64,000 bases of DNA from Pseudoclavibacter sp. AY1F1 (GCF_002931075.1 NZ_PSTQ01000003.1:62001-126000), one strand, 5' to 3'. Counted from the first letter of the stretch, positions 47,463 through 56,126 are shown. Numbers and translations are program-made. Notes: generated by a model from the letters alone, not told the origin.

Positions 47463-48072
47463 CGCACGCGGCGCGCTCGGCGAGGAGGCCGCACCCGACA
47501 CCACTGCCGTCAGGTTCGAGGCGCAGGTCATCGCCGTGCCCATCGTGGGGGACGACGGGGAACGGCTCATCGTGCGCCTTCCGGATGACGCGAGCCGGAT
47601 GCTGCCCTCGCGCGGGCAGGTCGCCGTTGTCGGCTCGATCCGCGCTCGTGCTGGCTCGGGTGCACGTGACGGCGACGCCTCGCGAACCTTCGAAACCGTC
47701 ATCGAGCCAGACGGCCTGCGTGGGCACTGGCTCGACGTCGCTGCTGCGGTCGGTTCCGACGCGGCCGACGGTGGCACTGTCAGTGTCGAGCTGCGGCCGA
47801 GCGGCGAGTGGCCCGAGCCGAAGGTGCCGGCAGACTTCGCCGTGGCGCTCGCGGAAGCACCGGACTCCACCGAGACCTGGAACGACATCACGCCGATGGC
47901 GAGGTGGGAGTGGGTGCGGTGGATCAACTCGACGCGAGTTGTGAAGACCCGGGAGCGTCGAATCGAGGTCGGCCTGTCGAAGCTCGAGGCCGGAAAGCGA
48001 CGCCCGTGCTGCTTCGATCTCTCGTCGTGCACCGACCCTGAACTGTCGAAGAGCGGCAAGCTCGCCGTCTGA
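47455..48072 (+). CDS. DUF1905 / YdeI (OmpD-associated) family protein
   Basis: 205 residues. The N-terminal half (RFEAQVIAVPIVGDDGERLIVRLP and DGLRGHWLDV) is the DUF1905 beta fold. The C-terminal half (ETWNDITPMARWEWVRWIN and KTRERRIEVGLSKLEAGKRR) is the YdeI/OmpD-associated domain, linked in other bacteria to bacteriocin or peptide resistance. The ATG at 47455 gives the family-like start; the open frame continues upstream without similarity. Function beyond the family name is not known. Confidence 0.8.
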   Translation: MADARGALGEEAAPDTTAVRFEAQVIAVPIVGDDGERLIVRLPDDASRMLPSRGQVAVVGSIRARAGSGARDGDASRTFETVIEPDGLRGHWLDVAAAVGSDAADGGTVSVELRPSGEWPEPKVPADFAVALAEAPDSTETWNDITPMARWEWVRWINSTRVVKTRERRIEVGLSKLEAGKRRPCCFDLSSCTDPELSKSGKLAV

Positions 48073-48090
48073 GCCTCTCAGTCTGCATCT

Positions 48091-48155
48091 CTCGGAGTCG
48101 TGACCACCTCGGAGTCGTGACCACCTCGGAGTCGTGACCACCTCGGAGTCGTGAT
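48091..48155. repeat. 17-bp tandem repeat
   Basis: Nearly four copies of the unit CTCGGAGTCGTGACCAC in tandem, in the gap between convergent genes. Confidence 0.9.
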
Positions 48156-48179
48156 TTCGAGATGGGTTTCGCGCTTGCA

Positions 48180-48225
48180 GATGGGTTGCAACCCATCCCG
48201 AAGCGTGTAACCCATCCCGAAACGG
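48180..48225. repeat. REP-like palindromic repeat, copy 1
   Basis: GATGGGTTGCAACCCATC is a palindrome, followed by a second arm AACCCATCCCGAA. It is related to the element at 58088-58140. It sits between convergent genes. Confidence 0.6.
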
Positions 48226-48284
48226 GAGGTGGTGGATGCGCGAGCCTGTGGATGCGCGAGTCTGTGGATGCGCGCGAGTCTGCG

Positions 48285-50147
48285 TCAGCGTCGGCGTCGG
48301 CCGAACGTGACGGCAATCGCGTGGAGCAACGGCACGACGGAGACGCTCATGAGAACGATGCCGAGCGGCGCGAGCTGCGGCAGCAGTATGACACCTGCGA
48401 TGAGCAGCGCCGCGAAGACGATCGCCGACACGACTCCGCGCAGCATCCGCTCAAGTGAGCGCATGTGCCGGTCGACACTTGGCGTCTGCACCTTGAGCTG
48501 CCCCGCCTCCAGTCGCGTGGTGAGCGCGTCGAGTCGCCCCGGCAGCGTGACGGCGGTCGCGAGTGCCGAGACTGCCTGCTTCGCGACGGCCTGGATAGTG
48601 TTGCCGCCCTCGTCGCGCGTGAGGGTGCGGGCGAACGGGTCGACCGCCTCCCACATGTTGAAGTCCTTGTCGAGTGCCGAGGTCACGCCGGAGACCAGCG
48701 AGACAGCGCGGATGATGAGCAGGAAGTTCTCGGGCAGCTGGAACGGCATCTCCCGGATCGTGTCCCGGAAACGGTCGGCGAAATCGCCGAGCTCGGCGGG
48801 GTCGACTCGTTGCAGCTCGGCGACACCCATGCCGCCGAAGCGTCCGAAGAGCTCGGTCATCGCCTGCTCGAGCTCGATCGTGTCGCCGGCAGGCAGCAGC
48901 ACGCCGACGCTGCGCATCGACCTGACCAGGCCTGGCCCGTCGCGCGACACGATGGCGAAGATGAGCTGGCGCAGGCTCGCGCGCAGGGTGTCGGAGATGA
49001 CACCCATCATGCCGAAGTCGATGTAAGTCAGCTCCCACGTGACGGGCGTCGGGGTGTCAGCCGCGGCCTCACCCTCGCCGTCTGACGGAGCCGGGAGTCT
49101 TGGCGTCGCAAGGGGAGTGACGAAGATGTTGCCAGGGTGCGGGTCCGCGTGGAAGAACCCCGCGACGAAGAGCTGCTGGAACGTCGCCCGTGCGAGTTCG
49201 TTGGCGACCTCGACGGGGTCGATGCCCGCGGCGCGGAGGGCATCCACGTCCGTGATCTTGATCGCGGTGACGTCCGACAGGGTCAGGATGCGCGACGCTG
49301 TGCGCTCCCACACGACCTGCGCGGCCCCCACTCGGGGATCGGTCTCGAAGTCGGACGCGAAGCGCTCGGCGCTCGAGCCCTCGTGGATGTAGTCGATCTC
49401 CTCGAGGCTGGTTGCCGCGAACTCCTCGACGAGCGCGGGAGCGTCGGCGCGCTTCGACACGAGCTCGACGCGCTTGAGGAGCTGCCCGACGCGGCGAAGC
49501 GCGCGCAGGTCGGTCTCGACGAGGTCTTCGATGCCAGGCCGCTGCACCTTCACGACAACCGTCGTGTATCCCGTCTCCTCAGCGAGGTTGGGGGTGAGGG
49601 TCGCTCGGTGGGCCTGCCCGAACGAGGCGGCCGCGATAGGGGTTTCCTCGAAGCTCGCGTACGCCTGCTCGAGCGCCATGCCGAGCTCCGACTCGGCCTG
49701 CGCGCGGATCGCGGGGAAGGCCACAGCGGGGACCTCGTCTTGAAGCCCCTCGAGCTCGGCCGTGATCTCGGGTGGGAGCACGTCGAGGCGCGACGACATG
49801 AACTGGCCGACCTTGATCATGAGCCCGCCGAGCTCGACCGCGAGGGCGTGGAAGCGCCGGGCGAGCCGCTGCATGCGCGCAGTACGCCCTCGCTCCGAGA
49901 GCTTGCCGAGACGGATGCGCGGCAGGAAGATCTCGAACCACCAGATCTGCACCATCGCGCGCTGTGCGAACCGGACGATCCTGCGATACCTGGCGCGCCC
50001 ATCCGCAGAGAGCTTGGTCGTGTTCTCCTGGGGTGTGCTGCCTCGGGTGACGGCCTGCGCCTGCGCCGCTGCGGTCGTTAGCCTGCTCGTGGCCGTCGGC
50101 CTGCTTGCACCCGCCCGCTGCTCGGTCAGGCCAAGGCCATCTGTCAC
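48285..50147 (-). CDS. ABC1/UbiB-family atypical kinase (AarF)
   Basis: 620-residue UbiB-type protein kinase-like ATPase. The KxGQ motif is in GGLMIKVGQFMSSR, the Ala-rich loop is PIAAASFGQAHRA, and the catalytic/metal segment is GFFHADPHPGNIF then YIDFGMMG. Two TM helices near the C-terminus (SAIVFAALLIAGVILL and LGIVLMSVSVVPLLHAI) anchor it. The family is linked to quinone or lipid homeostasis. It starts with GTG 50147, two bases after the PadR gene stop, so the PadR protein probably regulates it. Confidence 0.88.
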   Translation of the reverse strand: MTDGLGLTEQRAGASRPTATSRLTTAAAQAQAVTRGSTPQENTTKLSADGRARYRRIVRFAQRAMVQIWWFEIFLPRIRLGKLSERGRTARMQRLARRFHALAVELGGLMIKVGQFMSSRLDVLPPEITAELEGLQDEVPAVAFPAIRAQAESELGMALEQAYASFEETPIAAASFGQAHRATLTPNLAEETGYTTVVVKVQRPGIEDLVETDLRALRRVGQLLKRVELVSKRADAPALVEEFAATSLEEIDYIHEGSSAERFASDFETDPRVGAAQVVWERTASRILTLSDVTAIKITDVDALRAAGIDPVEVANELARATFQQLFVAGFFHADPHPGNIFVTPLATPRLPAPSDGEGEAAADTPTPVTWELTYIDFGMMGVISDTLRASLRQLIFAIVSRDGPGLVRSMRSVGVLLPAGDTIELEQAMTELFGRFGGMGVAELQRVDPAELGDFADRFRDTIREMPFQLPENFLLIIRAVSLVSGVTSALDKDFNMWEAVDPFARTLTRDEGGNTIQAVAKQAVSALATAVTLPGRLDALTTRLEAGQLKVQTPSVDRHMRSLERMLRGVVSAIVFAALLIAGVILLPQLAPLGIVLMSVSVVPLLHAIAVTFGRRRR

Positions 50148-50149
50148 GC

Positions 50150-50686
50150 TCAGTCCTCGGCGAGGATCGAGTACAGCTTGCGCCGAGTCTCGTCGAGGAG
50201 CGCTGCTGCGCGCTCGGCCTGGTCGGGGGTTGCGCTGCTCTGCACCTGCACGACGGCCTGGGCGAGTCGTGCGCCGGCCTTCGGAAGTGTCGCGGCGCGC
50301 TCAGCGCGGCGTGCTGCGGGAGACTCCCACGGCAGGTCGCCAGTCGAAGCATCGACTGCGACGGCTCGTCCTTCTTCGGTGAGCGCGTAGACCTTGCGCT
50401 CGCCAGTGACCTCGGGGACAACAAGTCCTTCGTCGGAAAGCAGCTGCAGTGTCGGGTAGACGGAGCCGGGGCTCGGCTTCCAGGCACCGCTCGTGCGCTC
50501 CTCGATGGCCTGGATGAGCTGGTAGCCGTGCTGAGGACCTTCGAGTAGGGCAACGAGCAGCGCGGTGCGGACATCGCCGCGGCCAGCACGGGGGTTCGTG
50601 GGGCGGGATGCGAAGCTCTCGCGGATCTCGTCGACGGCTTCGCGGAGGCCGAAGCCGAGTCCGCCTGGGGTGTGCTGAGTGACCAT
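50150..50686 (-). CDS. PadR-family transcriptional regulator
   Basis: 178 residues. The winged helix has ALLVALLEGPQHGYQLIQAIEER, SPGSVYPTLQLLSDEGLV and RKVYALTEEGR, all hallmarks of PadR; the C-terminal helices after residue 120 are for dimers. I use ATG 50686 with AAGGGA six bases upstream; the longer frame to 50842 is unlikely. It precedes the ABC1 kinase gene on the same strand. Confidence 0.85.
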   Translation of the reverse strand: MVTQHTPGGLGFGLREAVDEIRESFASRPTNPRAGRGDVRTALLVALLEGPQHGYQLIQAIEERTSGAWKPSPGSVYPTLQLLSDEGLVVPEVTGERKVYALTEEGRAVAVDASTGDLPWESPAARRAERAATLPKAGARLAQAVVQVQSSATPDQAERAAALLDETRRKLYSILAED

Positions 50687-50857
50687 GTTCATTCCCTTTC
50701 GTGTGGCAGGCATCCGTTGCCGGAAAAATCGGCGCGAGGGATGCGAGGTACTCGCGATACCTGACGACACCCGACGATACATCGGTGAATGTCGGCGAAG
50801 CTGTGCATTCCGCCTGTCTGGGTGTTCCCTCCACCCGAACAACTCTTTGTTGCTAGA

Positions 50858-50905
50858 TACTGGTACTCAGTGTTACTTTGTACTGGTAGTCATCACTACT
50901 GAGTA
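50858..50905. promoter_or_regulatory. candidate PadR operator
   Basis: Direct repeats TACTGGTA at 50858-50865 and 50881-50888 (23 bp apart) overlap an imperfect inverted repeat TACTCAGTG / CACTACTGAGTA (50864-50872, 50894-50905). They lie just before the second PadR gene at 50919. Confidence 0.5.
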
Positions 50906-50918
50906 GAGAGGGTGATCG

Positions 50919-51320
50919 ATGGGCAAGCAAGCGACAGAGATGCTCAAGGGCACGCTCGAGGGCATCGTGCTCGCCGTCCTAGCCAGGCGTCCCGCGTACG
51001 GGTACGAGATCACGACCTGGCTACGCGAGCAGGGCTTCGCCGACATCGCAGAGGGCACGGTCTACGCGCTCCTCGTGCGCATCGAGCAGAAGGGGCTCGT
51101 CGACGTCGAGAAGGTGCCATCCGAGAAGGGTCCGCCGCGGAAGGTCTACACGATCAACGCAGAGGGCACTGAGTACCTCGGGGAGTTCTGGCGCACGTGG
51201 GAGTTCCTCGCGGAACGCCTCGAGCAGCTCCGCGACACCAGCACCACACCATCCGCTGGAACTGTCGCAGACGAAACCAGCACAGACAAGACCAGCACAG
51301 ACGAAGAAAGAGGCAACTGA
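50919..51320 (+). CDS. PadR-family transcriptional regulator
   Basis: 133-residue PadR of the short type: LEGIVLAVLARRPAYGYEIT, GTVYALLVRIEQKGLV and PPRKVYTINAEG. The last 30 residues are polar (Thr/Asp/Ser). It leads an operon with DUF1048 and an ABC exporter; PadR proteins in this setting commonly repress the exporter genes and release them on drug binding. Repeats upstream may be its operator. Confidence 0.88.
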   Translation: MGKQATEMLKGTLEGIVLAVLARRPAYGYEITTWLREQGFADIAEGTVYALLVRIEQKGLVDVEKVPSEKGPPRKVYTINAEGTEYLGEFWRTWEFLAERLEQLRDTSTTPSAGTVADETSTDKTSTDEERGN

Positions 51321-51321
51321 C

Positions 51322-51684
51322 ATGGCCGCCAAGTGGATCGAAGCGCTCACCGGCTCGTTCGAAGAGAAGAAGCAGTTCAAGGACGCGCAGGCCCGACTGG
51401 ACGCGCTGCCGGCGCCCTACGCCAAGGTGGCGCAGGCCATCCAGCGCTACCTCATGTACTACAGCGGCATCACCGACGGGGAGTCGATGGTGCGGATGAA
51501 CGTCGACCTCGCTGATCTGTGGGAGCGCGCGGCCGCAGACGGCACACCCGTGCACGACATCGTGGGCGCCGACCCGGTCGACTTCGCCGAGACCTTCGGC
51601 CAGTCGTACTCAGGCAAGCAGTGGATCGACAAGGAACGCGCTCGACTGGTGAAGGCCGTCGAGGAAGCGGAGCGAGGACAGTAG
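51322..51684 (+). CDS. DUF1048 family protein
   Basis: 120-residue helical protein: WIEALTGSFEEKKQFKDAQARL, YAKVAQAIQRYLMYYSG and the C-terminal WIDKERARLVKAVEEAE. These match DUF1048, which commonly follows short PadR genes and precedes ABC-2 transporters. It starts two bases after the PadR stop. Its role is unknown; it may act with the regulator. Confidence 0.85.
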   Translation: MAAKWIEALTGSFEEKKQFKDAQARLDALPAPYAKVAQAIQRYLMYYSGITDGESMVRMNVDLADLWERAAADGTPVHDIVGADPVDFAETFGQSYSGKQWIDKERARLVKAVEEAERGQ

Positions 51685-51686
51685 CC

Positions 51687-52466
51687 ATGAGCACACGTCC
51701 GGCCATCGTCGTCGATGGCATCACGAAGTCGTACGGCGACCTCGCTGTACTGACCGGAGTCGACCTCACGGTCGGAAAGGGCAGCATCTTCGCTCTCCTC
51801 GGCTCGAACGGGGCCGGCAAGACGACCCTGGTGCGCATCCTCTCGACCCTCCTTCGCGCCGATGGTGGTGCAGCATCCGTCAACGGCTTCGACGTCTCCG
51901 CTCAGGGCGCCGAAGTGCGGGGCGCGATCAGCCTCACCGGACAATTCGCGGCCGTGGATGAGGTGCTCACGGGCCGGGAGAACCTCGCCCTCGTCGCGCG
52001 GTTGCGACACGTCCCGCGGCCCGATCGAATCGCCGACGAGCTGCTTGAGCGGTTCTCGCTCGCCGATGCCGGCGGGCGGCGGGCGGCCACCTACTCGGGC
52101 GGCATGCGGCGTCGGCTCGACATCGCGATGAGCCTCATTGGGGACCCACTCGTCGTGTTCCTCGATGAACCGACGACCGGCCTCGACCCGCAGGCCAGGC
52201 TCGAGGTGTGGGCGGCCGTGCGGGGGCTCGCCGCTGCGGGCACCACCGTGCTCCTCACCACCCAGTACCTCGACGAGGCGGAGCAGCTCGCTGACCGCAT
52301 CGCGATCCTCCACGAAGGTCGCATCATCGCGAACGGCACGCTTGCAGAGCTCAAACGACTGCTGCCGCCGGCGAAGGTTGAGTACGTGGAGAGACAGCCC
52401 ACCCTCGAGGAGATCTTCCTCGCCGTTGTCGGCGACCGGAACAAGGAACGGAAGGTGGCGTCATGA
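51687..52466 (+). CDS. ABC transporter ATP-binding protein (DrrA-like)
   Basis: 259 residues. Walker A is GSNGAGKTTL, the signature is YSGGMRRRLDIA, Walker B is VVFLDEPTTGLDP, and the switch His is changed to Gln (LTTQYLDEAEQ), as is usual in DrrA-type ATPases. ATG 51687 lies two bases after the DUF1048 stop. The next gene overlaps by four bases and encodes the permease, so the two form a drug or lipid exporter. Confidence 0.92.
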   Translation: MSTRPAIVVDGITKSYGDLAVLTGVDLTVGKGSIFALLGSNGAGKTTLVRILSTLLRADGGAASVNGFDVSAQGAEVRGAISLTGQFAAVDEVLTGRENLALVARLRHVPRPDRIADELLERFSLADAGGRRAATYSGGMRRRLDIAMSLIGDPLVVFLDEPTTGLDPQARLEVWAAVRGLAAAGTTVLLTTQYLDEAEQLADRIAILHEGRIIANGTLAELKRLLPPAKVEYVERQPTLEEIFLAVVGDRNKERKVAS

Positions 52467-53224
52467 CCACGCACTTCCTCGGCGACACCGCCGTCCTCAC
52501 TGGCCGCTCGTTGCGCCACGTGCTCCGCAGTCCTGACACGATCGTGACGACGGCCGTCATGCCGATCGCGTTCATGCTCATGTTCGTCTACGTGTTCGGC
52601 GGGGCGATCGACATCGGCGCCGGCGCATACGTCGACTACCTGCTGCCAGGGATACTGCTCATCACGGTCGCCTCCGGGGTTGCGTACACCGCATACCGGC
52701 TCTTCCTCGACCTGAAGGGCGGCATCTTCGAGCGGTTCCAGTCGATGCCGATCGCGAGGTCGTCCGCACTGTGGGCGCACGTCCTCACGTCGCTGGTCGC
52801 GAACCTCGTCTCCGTCGCGGTCGTCGTGGGGGTCGCGCTCATCATGGGGTTCCGGTCCGGAGCCGGAGTGCTCGAATGGCTGGCAGTCGCGGGCATCCTC
52901 GTGCTCTTCACGCTCGCCCTCACCTGGATCGCAGTGCTCGCGGGGCTCTCCGCGAAGACCGTCGAGGGCGCGAGCGCCTTCTCCTATCCGCTCATCTTCT
53001 TGCCGTTCGTCAGCTCGGCGTTTGTGCCGACCGGGACCATGCCAGGCCCCGTGCGTTGGTTCGCGGAGAACCAGCCCGTGACGTCGATCGTGAACAGCAT
53101 CCGCCAACTCCTGGAGGGGCAACAGGTGAGCGGTGACCTCTGGCTGGCGCTCGCGTGGTGCGTCGGCATCCTGCTTGCTTCCTACCTCGCGGCGAACGTG
53201 GTCTACCGGCGCAAGATCAGCTGA
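52463..53224 (+). CDS. ABC-2 type transporter permease (DrrB-like)
   Basis: 253 residues with six TM helices: around 28-50, 62-85, 110-132, 138-160, 172-190 and 228-248. The ABC-2 signature is at FLDLKGGIFERFQSMPIARSS, and the extracytoplasmic stretch SAFVPTGTMPGPVRWFAENQPVTS is typical of DrrB. It partners the ATPase just upstream (ATGA overlap). Confidence 0.9.
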   Translation: MTTHFLGDTAVLTGRSLRHVLRSPDTIVTTAVMPIAFMLMFVYVFGGAIDIGAGAYVDYLLPGILLITVASGVAYTAYRLFLDLKGGIFERFQSMPIARSSALWAHVLTSLVANLVSVAVVVGVALIMGFRSGAGVLEWLAVAGILVLFTLALTWIAVLAGLSAKTVEGASAFSYPLIFLPFVSSAFVPTGTMPGPVRWFAENQPVTSIVNSIRQLLEGQQVSGDLWLALAWCVGILLASYLAANVVYRRKIS

Positions 53225-53245
53225 GCTGATGGACTGAACTTGGAC

Positions 53246-53266
53246 AGTGCTAGCATTGCTAGCACT
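53246..53266. promoter_or_regulatory. FitAB operator palindrome
   Basis: A perfect inverted repeat AGTGCTAGC-ATT-GCTAGCACT lies 13 bases before the antitoxin ATG. It is a good candidate for binding by the ribbon-helix-helix antitoxin and overlaps possible -10 words (TAGCAT, TAGCAC). Confidence 0.65.
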
Positions 53267-53278
53267 CTTGGAGGTCTC

Positions 53279-53506
53279 ATGGCGACGCTCACTATCCGGA
53301 ATCTGCCCGAAGAGACGAGGCGTGCCCTCAAAGCACGTGCGGCCGAGCACAACAGGTCCATGGAGGCCGAGGTGCGCGCGATTCTCGAAGAGTCCCTGGT
53401 GTCTGCGCCGGACTTCGTGACGAACTGGGTGAACGTCGTCGTCGATCTCGAGGGTGATTTCCATCTGCCGCCGCGGTCGAAGCCACGTGAGGTGGATCTC
53501 TCGTGA
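53279..53506 (+). CDS. FitA/VapB-type antitoxin
   Basis: 75 residues. The ribbon-helix-helix is ATLTIRNLPEETRRALKAR then HNRSMEAEVRAILEE, the FitA/Arc pattern. The C-terminal part (DLEGDFHLPPRSKPR) is the toxin-blocking arm; its Arg-Ser-Lys motif is like that of FitA, which reaches into the PIN active site. ATG at 53279 has GGAGG five bases upstream. The stop overlaps the toxin by four bases. Confidence 0.88.
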   Translation: MATLTIRNLPEETRRALKARAAEHNRSMEAEVRAILEESLVSAPDFVTNWVNVVVDLEGDFHLPPRSKPREVDLS

Positions 53507-53937
53507 TCGTCGTCGATACGAACGTCCTCTCCGAACCCCTGCGCCGTGAACCCGATCGGCGAGTTCTGGAGTGGCTCGCGCGGAACGCCGGGCAGCTCGT
53601 CCTGACGACGATCACGATCGCCGAACTGCGATACGGGGCCATGCGGCTGCCGGAGGGCACCAGGCGAACGGCCCTGCTGCTGGCTGTGGACCGACTCGTC
53701 GACGAAGCCGGCGACCGAGCGGTACCATTCGACGTTGAAGCCGCTCACGCATATGCCGCGATTCGTTCCATGCGCGAAGCTCGAGGTCGCTCGATCTCTG
53801 TTGAAGACACCATGATCGCCGCGATCTGCCGTTCTCGGGGCTACGCCCTGGCGACCAGGAACATCCGCGATTTCGATGATGTGGGCCTCTCCCTGTTCGA
53901 CCCCTGGAGCGCGCAGGACCTGCACCGCGATGACTGA
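53503..53937 (+). CDS. FitB/VapC-type PIN-domain RNase toxin
   Basis: 144 residues. PIN metal-binding residues are seen in VVDTNVLSE (Asp), TTITIAELRYG (Glu), EDTMIAAICR (Asp) and LATRNIRDFDDVG (Asp). This is a full-length FitB-like toxin, expected to cut RNA when free of FitA. It starts at GTG 53503. No frameshift or missing residue is seen, so the pair looks active. Confidence 0.9.
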   Translation: MIVVDTNVLSEPLRREPDRRVLEWLARNAGQLVLTTITIAELRYGAMRLPEGTRRTALLLAVDRLVDEAGDRAVPFDVEAAHAYAAIRSMREARGRSISVEDTMIAAICRSRGYALATRNIRDFDDVGLSLFDPWSAQDLHRDD

Positions 53938-53969
53938 GCTGTCGCCGCCCTAGACGAGCGCGCGCTCGC

Positions 53970-53975
53970 TAGGCT
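53970..53975 (+). promoter_or_regulatory. -10 element for leaderless MFS mRNA
   Basis: TAGGCT ends six bases before the ATG at 53982, so the transcript may begin at the start codon. No ribosome site is seen before that ATG. Confidence 0.45.
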
Positions 53976-53981
53976 CAGCGC

Positions 53982-55304
53982 ATGGGTGCGTCGAGCGAGG
54001 TGGCAGGAATGTCGCCGCAGCGCGCGTTCCGCGTGCACCCGGCCTGGTGGGTTGCCGCCGTCGCGTTTGTCGCACTGCTCGCCGCCGCGGGCTTCCGCGC
54101 CGCGCCTGGCGCGCTCATGGTGCCGCTCGGCGAGGAGTTCGGCTGGTCGACGAGCGTCATGTCGCTCGCCGTGAGCATCAATCTCGTGCTGTACGGCCTC
54201 ATCGCCCCATTCGCGGCCGCCCTCATGGATCGCTTCGGCGTGCGCCAGGTCGTCGCCGTCGCGCTCACGCTCGTCGCCCTCGGGGCTGGCGGCAGCGTGC
54301 TCATGACCGCGTCGTGGCAGCTGCTGATCTTCTGGGGGCTGCTCATCGGGATCGGCACCGGATCGATGGCGCTGGTCTTCGCCGCGACCATCGCAAACCG
54401 ATGGTTCGTGCAGCGCCGAGGGCTCATCATGGGGATGCTCACGGCGGGTTCCGCGACGGGCCAACTCATCTTCCTCCCACCCGTCGCCGCGCTCGCGGAG
54501 ACCGCTGGCTGGCGGTGGGCCTCCCTGCTCGTCGCGGCCGCGGCCCTGCTCGCCGTGCCCATCGTGTGGGCCGTCATGCGCGACTACCCGAGCGATCGTG
54601 GCGTGCTGCCGTACGGCGCCGATCCTGAGACCTACGTGGCCCCGGCGCGGCCAGCGAAGGGGTCTGCGTTGTCCGCCGCGAAGCGTGCGATCGACGGACT
54701 GGTGTTCGCGTCGAAGCATCGCTCCTTCTGGGCGCTCGCGCTCGCCTTCGCGATCTGCGGGGCGACGACCAACGGTCTCATCGGCGTGCACTTCATCCCA
54801 TCGGCGCACGACCACGGCATGGCCACAACGGTCGCGGCCGGTCTCCTCGCCGTTGTCGGCGTGTTCGACATCCTCGGCACCGTCGCCTCCGGCTGGCTGA
54901 CCGACAAGATCGACCCGCGCTTCCTGCTCGTCGCCTACTACGGGTTCCGAGGCGTTGGACTGCTCGTGCTGCCGTGGCTGCTCGCCGACACCGTGCATCC
55001 GAGCATGATCATCTTCATCGTCGTCTACGGGCTGGACTGGGTTGCAACCGTGCCGCCGACCTCTGCGCTCTGTCGGGAGATCTTCGGCGAGCGGGGCACA
55101 ATCGTCTTCGGCTGGGTCTTCGCGGCCCACCAGCTCGGAGCCGCCGTCGCGGCGCTTGGTGCCGGGCTCATCCGCGACACCCTCGGCACCTATACGTACG
55201 CGTGGTGGGGAGGCGCCGCCCTGTGTGCTGTTGCCGCCGTGCTCTCGATCGTCGTGCGCCGCACACCCACCCCGGCTCGAGTGAATGTCGGTACCCCCGC
55301 CTAG
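53982..55304 (+). CDS. MFS transporter (OFA/monocarboxylate-like)
   Basis: 440-residue major facilitator with 12 TM helices. The inter-helix 2-3 loop is ALMDRFGVRQ, and NRWFVQRRGLIMG and GWRWASLL are OFA-family features; the second half has GWLTDKIDPR. The substrate is probably a small organic anion, but cannot be defined. ATG 53982 fits a leaderless start; ATG 54009 with GAGGTGG upstream is the alternative. Phosphatase follows at 55314. Confidence 0.82.
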   Translation: MGASSEVAGMSPQRAFRVHPAWWVAAVAFVALLAAAGFRAAPGALMVPLGEEFGWSTSVMSLAVSINLVLYGLIAPFAAALMDRFGVRQVVAVALTLVALGAGGSVLMTASWQLLIFWGLLIGIGTGSMALVFAATIANRWFVQRRGLIMGMLTAGSATGQLIFLPPVAALAETAGWRWASLLVAAAALLAVPIVWAVMRDYPSDRGVLPYGADPETYVAPARPAKGSALSAAKRAIDGLVFASKHRSFWALALAFAICGATTNGLIGVHFIPSAHDHGMATTVAAGLLAVVGVFDILGTVASGWLTDKIDPRFLLVAYYGFRGVGLLVLPWLLADTVHPSMIIFIVVYGLDWVATVPPTSALCREIFGERGTIVFGWVFAAHQLGAAVAALGAGLIRDTLGTYTYAWWGGAALCAVAAVLSIVVRRTPTPARVNVGTPA

Positions 55305-55307
55305 GCT
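55302..55307 (+). promoter_or_regulatory. -10 element for leaderless phosphatase mRNA
   Basis: TAGGCT, including the MFS stop codon, ends six bases before the ATG at 55314. Same layout as for the MFS gene. Confidence 0.45.
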
Positions 55308-55313
55308 GATCGC

Positions 55314-56126
55314 ATGACGACGGCGACATCACTCGAGGGCACCTTCAACTTCCGCGACACGGGCGGCATGCCGCTTGCTGGGGGCGGCACGACTGCCTCC
55401 GGCATCTTCTACAGGTCGGATGCGCTGAGCTCGCTCACTCCGAAGGGGCTCGAGCAGCTCGCCGCGAGCGACATCGGCACGGTCGTCGACTTCCGCACGC
55501 CGTCTGAGCGCCAGATGGCGCCGGATCGTCTCCCCGTGAGTCGACCGTTTCACGTCGTCGAGCTGCCGCTGCTCGAAGGGGCCGTCTCCGGCCTGGTACA
55601 GCAGGGGCTGCAGTCAGCTGCGCGGGGCGGCGACCCTGCCGAAAAGGCGAAGGCGATGGATGCGGTGCTCGCGCAGATCCCGTCGCTCGGGGAGTTGTAC
55701 ATCGGCATGATGAAGCACGGCGCGACGACGTTTGCCGAGCTCGCGCGCCTCGTCGCCGACGCCACGGAGAACCCGCCGACCGCGGTGCTTGTGCACTGCA
55801 CCGCCGGCAAGGACCGGACGGGCATCGGCTCGGCGCTGTTGCTCGATGCGGTGGGGGTCGAGCGCCCCGCGATCGTCGCGGACTACGCCTCGTCCGGCGC
55901 GAACCTCTCGGGCGAGTGGGCCGAGCGGATGTACGGCATGGTGGCGCAGTACGGCCTGCCCCTGACCGCTCAGATCAAGGACCTCGTCGCCGCCACACCT
56001 GCGTCAGCTCTCGAGCACGCGCTCGAGTGGGTGGATGCGCAAGGCGGTTCGGCCGCGTATCTGCAGTCAGGCGGGCTCACCGGTGCGGAGCTCGTCGCGC
56101 TCAAGGGGCGCCTCGCCGGCGCTTGA
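55314..56126 (+). CDS. tyrosine/serine protein phosphatase (IphP-like)
   Basis: 270-residue phosphatase. The N-terminal signature is GTFNFRDTGGMPL and FYRSDALSSL; the active-site loop is VLVHCTAGKDRTGIG (HCx5R). These match the Y_phosphatase3/IphP group. Target proteins are not known. Its 3' end overlaps that of the EamA gene by 60 bp, tail to tail. Confidence 0.85.
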   Translation: MTTATSLEGTFNFRDTGGMPLAGGGTTASGIFYRSDALSSLTPKGLEQLAASDIGTVVDFRTPSERQMAPDRLPVSRPFHVVELPLLEGAVSGLVQQGLQSAARGGDPAEKAKAMDAVLAQIPSLGELYIGMMKHGATTFAELARLVADATENPPTAVLVHCTAGKDRTGIGSALLLDAVGVERPAIVADYASSGANLSGEWAERMYGMVAQYGLPLTAQIKDLVAATPASALEHALEWVDAQGGSAAYLQSGGLTGAELVALKGRLAGA

